From Acidobacteriaceae bacterium (lineage in GTDB: Bacteria > Acidobacteriota > Terriglobia > Bryobacterales > Bryobacteraceae), in NCBI GenBank assembly GCA_019239585.1, contig JAFAZU010000217.1:1-6400 (forward strand): a stretch of DNA of 6,400 nucleotides, read 5' to 3'. A program made the position numbers and the translations under genes. The notes beneath the pieces were generated by a model. The model was not told the DNA's origin. It saw only the letters and a list, made by a program, of their open reading frames with translations, and did no database searches. Shown piece after piece: positions 5,842 through 6,400 of the stretch; within the stretch, counting starts at the first letter, position 1; each line of letters starts with the position of its first letter.

Positions 5842-6400
5842 TCACTGCGGAGAAGTGGCGTAATAACCTTTGCGCGCCCGTACATGCACATTGCCCAGAT
5901 CCACAACCACCTTGACGCTCCGGTATTCCTTGTCTTTCGGATTATCGGAAACATACCGAATGATGTACTGCGTTGTCACCTCGCCCGCAATGTCCGAAAT
6001 GGCATGATACATGCGCCCGTCCACAACCGATTTATAAGCGCCTGTACCAACCGTCAGCGCATAATTGCCGTCATCCGAAGGATGCGAAAGATACCCGTCC
6101 GTGTCCTTATAAACATCCCCCAGCGGATACACCACGCGGCCCCCGGTTTCCTGTGCCAGCCGTACCAGCGTATCGTTGTTCTCATTGCTAAAGCCAAACG
6201 CTTCCGTGCTGATGCAATAAACTGTCACCAGGTTTCGCTGCGCCAGTTCGATAACCTGCTGCAAGGAATGCTTGCTGGCGTTATCATGCCCGTCCCCCAG
6301 AATCACGATAATCCGGCGCGGCTCAATCGGTTCTCCCTGAACCAGTTTCCGGCTGGTGCAAGCCAAGTAGATCGCATCAAACAAAGCCGAACCGCCGCCC
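5842..6400 (-). CDS. VWFA-related acidobacterial protein, C-terminal part (5' end outside window)
   Basis: These are the last 185 codons of a von Willebrand factor A domain protein of the acidobacterial VWFA-related type (TIGR03436), usually a secreted or envelope protein of about 300-350 residues. The frame is open through base 6400, so the TTG at 6384 is internal. The visible part starts in the VWA fold at GGGSALFDAIYLA, where the MIDAS loop normally has GGTAL; here Ser replaces Thr. The third MIDAS motif follows as VILGDGHDN, whose first Asp should ligate the metal. Then come the last VWA strands (VTVYCISTEAF) and helix (TLVRLAQETGGRVVYP). The family-specific end is present: TQYIIRYVSDN, YRSVKVVV and RARKGYYA. 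The DxSxS motif and any signal peptide lie beyond the window. The molecular function of this family is not established; metal-dependent protein binding is expected. It precedes the S24 gene on the same strand. Confidence 0.88.
   Translation of the reverse strand, partial: GGGSALFDAIYLACTSRKLVQGEPIEPRRIIVILGDGHDNASKHSLQQVIELAQRNLVTVYCISTEAFGFSNENNDTLVRLAQETGGRVVYPLGDVYKDTDGYLSHPSDDGNYALTVGTGAYKSVVDGRMYHAISDIAGEVTTQYIIRYVSDNPKDKEYRSVKVVVDLGNVHVRARKGYYATSPQ

Overview
The window looks like chromosomal DNA of an acidobacterium, probably of the Terriglobia (Acidobacteriia) type. Two features point there. One is an Oar-type TonB-dependent outer-membrane protein with the long, YTWSKS-containing beta-barrel typical of that phylum. 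The other is a VWA protein whose C-terminal half matches the 'VWFA-related acidobacterial domain' family (TIGR03436), judged by recall of the motifs and not by a search. Base composition is moderate, with no obvious break along the window.

Left part, + strand (1-4885): a compact gene cluster. It starts inside a TonB-dependent receptor whose reading frame is broken by an apparent one-base deletion near 505-509. A GH116 family beta-glycosidase with a twin-arginine (Tat) signal follows 24 bp later. The next gene, a dienelactone-hydrolase-family protein also with a Tat-like signal, overlaps the GH116 stop codon by an ATGA junction. Together they look like a small export/uptake unit: an outer-membrane porter for a glycoside or oligosaccharide, a periplasmic beta-glycosidase, and a periplasmic alpha/beta-hydrolase that could act on an ester or lactone. 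The substrate cannot be read from the sequence.

Middle (4886-4961): a 76-bp convergent junction. It holds what looks like the first 18 codons of a small antitoxin-like protein (MTIEEAIITRLRSLPLDK), cut off where the tail of the opposite-strand gene begins, and a 7-bp inverted repeat.

Right part, - strand (6400-4962): the 3' part of an acidobacterial VWA protein, then after 67 bp an S24/LexA-type self-cleaving serine peptidase of 270 residues. Its Ser/Lys dyad and Ala-Gly cleavage site are present, but its N-terminal 130 residues show no helix-turn-helix; they look more like a small alpha/beta domain. This is the most unusual protein in the window.

I see no RNA gene, insertion sequence, CRISPR array or origin. 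No stretch above 80 bp lacks a gene or gene remnant.
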